In this document: piece by piece, positions 61,275 through 64,000 of the stretch
Numbering within the stretch: position 1 is the stretch's first letter
Layout: the number at the start of each line of letters is the position of its first letter
Assembly (NCBI RefSeq): GCF_025465995.1
Contig: NZ_JANLNY010000030.1
Coordinates: 186,001-250,000 of the forward strand
Length of the DNA: 64,000 nucleotides
Origin: Pseudomonas sp. 5P_3.1_Bac2
GTDB lineage: Bacteria > Pseudomonadota > Gammaproteobacteria > Pseudomonadales > Pseudomonadaceae
Direction of reading: 5' to 3'
Position numbers and translations under genes: made by a program
Notes under the pieces: model-generated
Told to the model about the DNA's origin: nothing
Seen by the model: only the letters and a program-made list of their open reading frames with translations
Databases searched by the model: none

Positions 61275-62723
61275 ATGCAGTTACAAGACCCTAGCCTGTT
61301 TCGTCAGCAGGCCTATATCGACGGCCAGTGGCTGGATGCCGACAACGGCCAGAGCATCAGCGTCAACAACCCCGCCACTGGAGAGATTCTCGGCGTGGTG
61401 CCCAAGATGGGCCGCAGCGAAACCCAGCGCGCCATCGATGCGGCTGAGCGCGCCTTGCCGGCCTGGCGTGAGCTGACCGCCAAAGAGCGGGCCAATCGCC
61501 TGCGCAAATGGTACGAGCTGATGTTGGCCAACCAGGAAGACCTGGCCCAGCTGATGACCTTGGAGCAGGGCAAGCCGCTGACGGAATCCCGTGGTGAAAT
61601 CGCCTATGCCGCATCGTTCTTCGAGTGGTTTGCCGAGGAAGCCAAACGCGTATACGGCGACACCATTCCCGGTCATCAGCCGGATAAACGCCTGCTGGTG
61701 CTCAAGCAGCCGATTGGCGTAACCGCTGCCATTACGCCGTGGAACTTCCCCTCGGCCATGATCACCCGTAAGGCCGGCCCAGCGCTGGCAGCCGGCTGCA
61801 CCATGGTGCTTAAGCCGGCGTCGCAAACCCCGTATTCGGCCTTGGCTTTGGCCCTATTGGCTGAGCGTGCGGGGATTCCGGCCGGGGTGTTTAGCGTGGT
61901 CACCGGCAGCGCTGGCGAAGTCGGCAGCGAGCTGACCGGCAACCCCAAGGTGCGCAAGCTGAGCTTTACCGGCTCCACCGAAATTGGTCGGCAGCTGATG
62001 GCCGAGTGCGCCCAGGACATCAAAAAAGTCTCGCTGGAGTTGGGCGGCAACGCGCCGTTTATTGTCTTTGATGACGCTGATTTGGACGCCGCCGTGGAAG
62101 GCGCGTTGATCTCCAAGTTCCGCAACAACGGCCAGACCTGCGTGTGCGCCAACCGCCTGTATATCCAGGACGGCGTGTACGACGCCTTTGTCGAGAAGCT
62201 GGTCGCTGCCGTGGGCAAACTGCAGATCGGTAATGGTCTGGCCGCAGGGACTACCACCGGCCCGCTGATCGACAACAAGGCCGTGGCCAAGGTGCAGGAA
62301 CATATCGCCGATGCCCTGAGCAAAGGCGCGCGTCTGGCCAGCGGCGGTAAGCCTCATAGCCTCGGCGGCAGCTTCTTTGAGCCGACCATCTTGGTCGATG
62401 TGCCGAACAGTGCCGCGGTGGCGAAAGAGGAAACCTTCGGCCCGCTGGCGCCGCTGTTCCGCTTTAACGATGAAGCCGAAGTGATCGCCATGGCCAACGA
62501 CACCGAGTTCGGCTTGGCCTCGTACTTTTATGCCCGTGATTTGGGTCGCGTGTTCCGCGTGGCGGAGGCCTTGGAGTACGGCATGGTCGGCATCAACACC
62601 GGGTTGATCTCCAACGAGGTGGCGCCCTTTGGTGGCATCAAGGCCTCGGGCTTGGGTCGTGAAGGCTCCAAGTACGGCATCGAGGATTATCTGGAAATCA
62701 AATACCTGTGCCTGTCGCTGTAA
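61275..62723 (+). CDS. Succinate-semialdehyde dehydrogenase, GabD type
   Basis: 482 residues; AGGAG precedes the ATG. Aldehyde dehydrogenase signatures: VTAAITPWNFPSAMITRKAG, LELGGNAPFIVFDDADLDAA (general-base Glu) and NNGQTCVCANRLYI (catalytic Cys). The length and the LEQGKPLTESRGEIAYAASF region are typical of GabD-like enzymes. It oxidises succinic semialdehyde to succinate. Its position next to mhpE, in the same region as an HpaI-type aldolase (50049) that yields succinic semialdehyde, suggests a shared pathway. Confidence 0.88.
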   Translation: MQLQDPSLFRQQAYIDGQWLDADNGQSISVNNPATGEILGVVPKMGRSETQRAIDAAERALPAWRELTAKERANRLRKWYELMLANQEDLAQLMTLEQGKPLTESRGEIAYAASFFEWFAEEAKRVYGDTIPGHQPDKRLLVLKQPIGVTAAITPWNFPSAMITRKAGPALAAGCTMVLKPASQTPYSALALALLAERAGIPAGVFSVVTGSAGEVGSELTGNPKVRKLSFTGSTEIGRQLMAECAQDIKKVSLELGGNAPFIVFDDADLDAAVEGALISKFRNNGQTCVCANRLYIQDGVYDAFVEKLVAAVGKLQIGNGLAAGTTTGPLIDNKAVAKVQEHIADALSKGARLASGGKPHSLGGSFFEPTILVDVPNSAAVAKEETFGPLAPLFRFNDEAEVIAMANDTEFGLASYFYARDLGRVFRVAEALEYGMVGINTGLISNEVAPFGGIKASGLGREGSKYGIEDYLEIKYLCLSL

Positions 62724-62737
62724 ACGCTGCCTGAAAA

Positions 62738-62765
62738 AGCCCCACGCCGTTAGCGCTGTGGGGCT
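62738..62765. terminator. Bidirectional terminator between the SSADH and YeeE genes
   Basis: AGCCCCAC (62738-62745) pairs with GTGGGGCT (62758-62765). On the minus strand a run of five Ts follows, ending the YeeE pair; the plus side has GTTTAG only. Confidence 0.75.
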
Positions 62766-62813
62766 GTTTAGCCGCTAAATTGACCAGCGCGGCCAATGAT
62801 GGACGGTCTCGGG

Positions 62814-63215
62814 CTAGCCAGCTCGTGGCTTATCCAACAGATTGAACAACAGCATGCCGGCGACCATGCTCAGCGCAAAAATCCAGCCTTCGCCCATATT
62901 CATTCCCACCAGTACAAGTGCAGGCCCCGGGCAGATGCCCGCGATGCCCCAACCAATCCCGAAGATCGCCGCGCCACTGAGCAAGCGCCGATCAATCCCG
63001 CGCCGTGCTGTCGCAGGTTTCGGCTGACGCCTGCGGGCCAGGGCAAAGCCGATGGCCGCAACGCTCACCGCGCCGCCCATGACCAAGGCCAATGACGGGT
63101 CCCACCGGCCAAACACATCAAGAAAGCCCAGCACTTTACTGGGGTTGCTCATCCCCGAAATGATCAGCCCCACGCCGAATAACAGACCGCAGAGTAGCGC
63201 CGTTAGATTCTTCAT
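62814..63215 (-). CDS. YeeE/YedE-family half-permease (second of pair)
   Basis: 133 residues from MKNLTALLCGLLFGVGLIIS, chosen for GGGAGG before it and a 4-base overlap with the gene upstream. About four membrane helices and the motif GIGWGIAGICPGPALVLVGM. Paired with the next gene it equals one YeeE/TsuA-type transporter, a family linked to thiosulfate and other sulfur-compound uptake. Confidence 0.87.
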   Translation of the reverse strand: MKNLTALLCGLLFGVGLIISGMSNPSKVLGFLDVFGRWDPSLALVMGGAVSVAAIGFALARRRQPKPATARRGIDRRLLSGAAIFGIGWGIAGICPGPALVLVGMNMGEGWIFALSMVAGMLLFNLLDKPRAG

Positions 63216-63652
63216 ACGGCACCTCCCAGTACGTGGCGCATCAGGTAAACCGTGGCCGCCGCGACCAGCATAAAGGTCAGCACAGCGGCCCAGGAGCGTG
63301 GTGAGTTTTGCGCTAAGCCACACACGCCATGGCCGCTGGTACAGCCGCTGCCCAAGCGGGTGCCGAAGCCGACCAATAAGCCGGAGAGCACTAACAGCGG
63401 CACTGGGGTGTCGATATGGATGGCGGGCAGGGCGTTGAACACATAGTAAAGGCTGGGTGCCAGCAACAGGCCGGCGATAAAGGCGATGCGCCAGGCGCGA
63501 TCGCTGCTGTGCAGACGTAAGGCCTCGCCGAGAATACCGCTGATTCCGGCGATCTTATGGCTGTACAGGATCAGGGCCGCGCTGGCCAAACCGATCAGCA
63601 GGCCGCCCAAAAGTGCCGAAGCCCAGGTGAAATGTGGCCAGTCAATCGTCAT
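63212..63652 (-). CDS. YeeE/YedE-family half-permease (first of pair)
   Basis: 146 residues from MTIDWPHFTWASALLGGLLI; GAGGAG lies just upstream. Four membrane helices; the motif GFGTRLGSGCTSGHGVCGLA contains the conserved cysteines of this sulfur-transport family. Divergent from an ArsR-type regulator, the common pairing for sulfide/persulfide-responsive operons. Confidence 0.87.
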   Translation of the reverse strand: MTIDWPHFTWASALLGGLLIGLASAALILYSHKIAGISGILGEALRLHSSDRAWRIAFIAGLLLAPSLYYVFNALPAIHIDTPVPLLVLSGLLVGFGTRLGSGCTSGHGVCGLAQNSPRSWAAVLTFMLVAAATVYLMRHVLGGAV

Positions 63653-63710
63653 GCAATTCTCCTCGGCGTCTGCTGTTGCAGGGCGCCATGGCGGGGCGGA
63701 GTCGGGTTTC

Positions 63711-63731
63711 AATATGTATTTTTACAATATT
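63711..63731. promoter_or_regulatory. AT-rich dyad upstream of the YeeE pair
   Basis: AATATGTA and TACAATATT form an inverted repeat with one bulged base around TTTT, about 60 bases upstream of the YeeE start. A candidate ArsR/BigR-type operator; unconfirmed. Confidence 0.35.
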
Positions 63732-63910
63732 TTATTTTGCATAATGAAGGCTAGTGCCGTTGCTCTGTCTGCCGCGTGCAGGTTTTCCGTTTATTTGTGG
63801 TCTAACCCCGGTGACGCGGCGCTATATGCGCGTACGCCTTATTTTTCTGCTAAATAACTTTTCCTTATACAATCCACTCCTTCTGCGATTTGCGAGATTT
63901 TGCCGCCCAT

Positions 63911-64000
63911 ATGGATCTTCAGTTGATGCGTCAGGCAGCCACCGAAGCTGCGACGGTTTTGCGCTCATTGAGCCACCCGGATCGCTTGATGCTGCTCTGC
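63911..64000 (+). CDS. ArsR-family regulator, 5' part only
   Basis: Thirty codons run to the window edge: MDLQLMRQAATEAATVLRSL then SHPDRLMLLC, the first helices of an ArsR/SmtB winged-helix repressor (BigR/SqrR-like start). Divergent from the YeeE pair, so it probably controls it. The sensing residues lie beyond the window. Confidence 0.8.
   Translation, partial: MDLQLMRQAATEAATVLRSLSHPDRLMLLC

Noticed and set aside
1..64000. CRISPR arrays, rRNA, tRNA, insertion sequences
   Set aside because: No regularly spaced repeats, no rRNA or tRNA sequence and no transposase frame were seen on either strand.

Overview
The window looks like chromosome of a Pseudomonas-type gammaproteobacterium. The evidence is a mostly 60-65% GC composition by eye, recC-recB-recD in that order with ATGA overlaps, a MexAB-OprM-type RND pump, YejK, SbcD, TAXI and YeeE-type proteins of typical pseudomonad length, and Gram-negative lipoprotein and TonB signatures. 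The species cannot be named from sequence alone.

Layout. Positions 1-7962 hold a LysR-controlled CoA-dependent catabolic cluster: an FadB-like hydratase/dehydrogenase (cut by the window edge), an MHS transporter, LysR, an AidB-like acyl-CoA dehydrogenase, a class III CoA-transferase and a thiolase. Positions 8289-9691 carry a secreted Ig-like protein, a 39-residue membrane peptide and a second secreted protein of unknown role. Then come recCBD (9893-19010), a convergent three-gene RND efflux operon (19073-24800), and a sulfur-ester/organosulfur block (25270-36928). That block contains a sulfatase, a binding protein and a fused permease, and, divergently, a LacI regulator, TonB receptor, flavin monooxygenase, aldo/keto reductase and SsuA-like binding protein, with two perfect LacI-type operators between the two arms. 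After a GIY-YIG gene comes a lower-GC three-gene island (37685-40591) of unrecognised proteins, the first with a PD-(D/E)xK nuclease signature. It is the best candidate here for an undescribed, possibly anti-phage, system. Housekeeping and orphan genes follow: GST, glutaredoxin, PI-PLC, yejK, TAXI protein, kinase-like protein, sbcD without sbcC, and mdtD-like.

Positions 50049-62723 form a phenylpropanoid meta-cleavage region. The mhpABCDFE operon reads right from mhpR. A second operon reads left: two alpha/beta hydrolases, HpaH-type hydratase and HpaI-type aldolase. Both operons carry a GTGCAC-N3-GTGCAC MhpR-type box set 17 nt from a matching -35 and followed by an 18-nt spacer, so I infer one MhpR regulon. 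One of the two hydrolases has lost all three catalytic residues. HpaI yields succinic semialdehyde, and a succinic-semialdehyde dehydrogenase gene lies just after the mhp operon, so the two arms appear to feed one pathway. The window ends with two YeeE/YedE half-permeases and the start of a divergent ArsR-type regulator.
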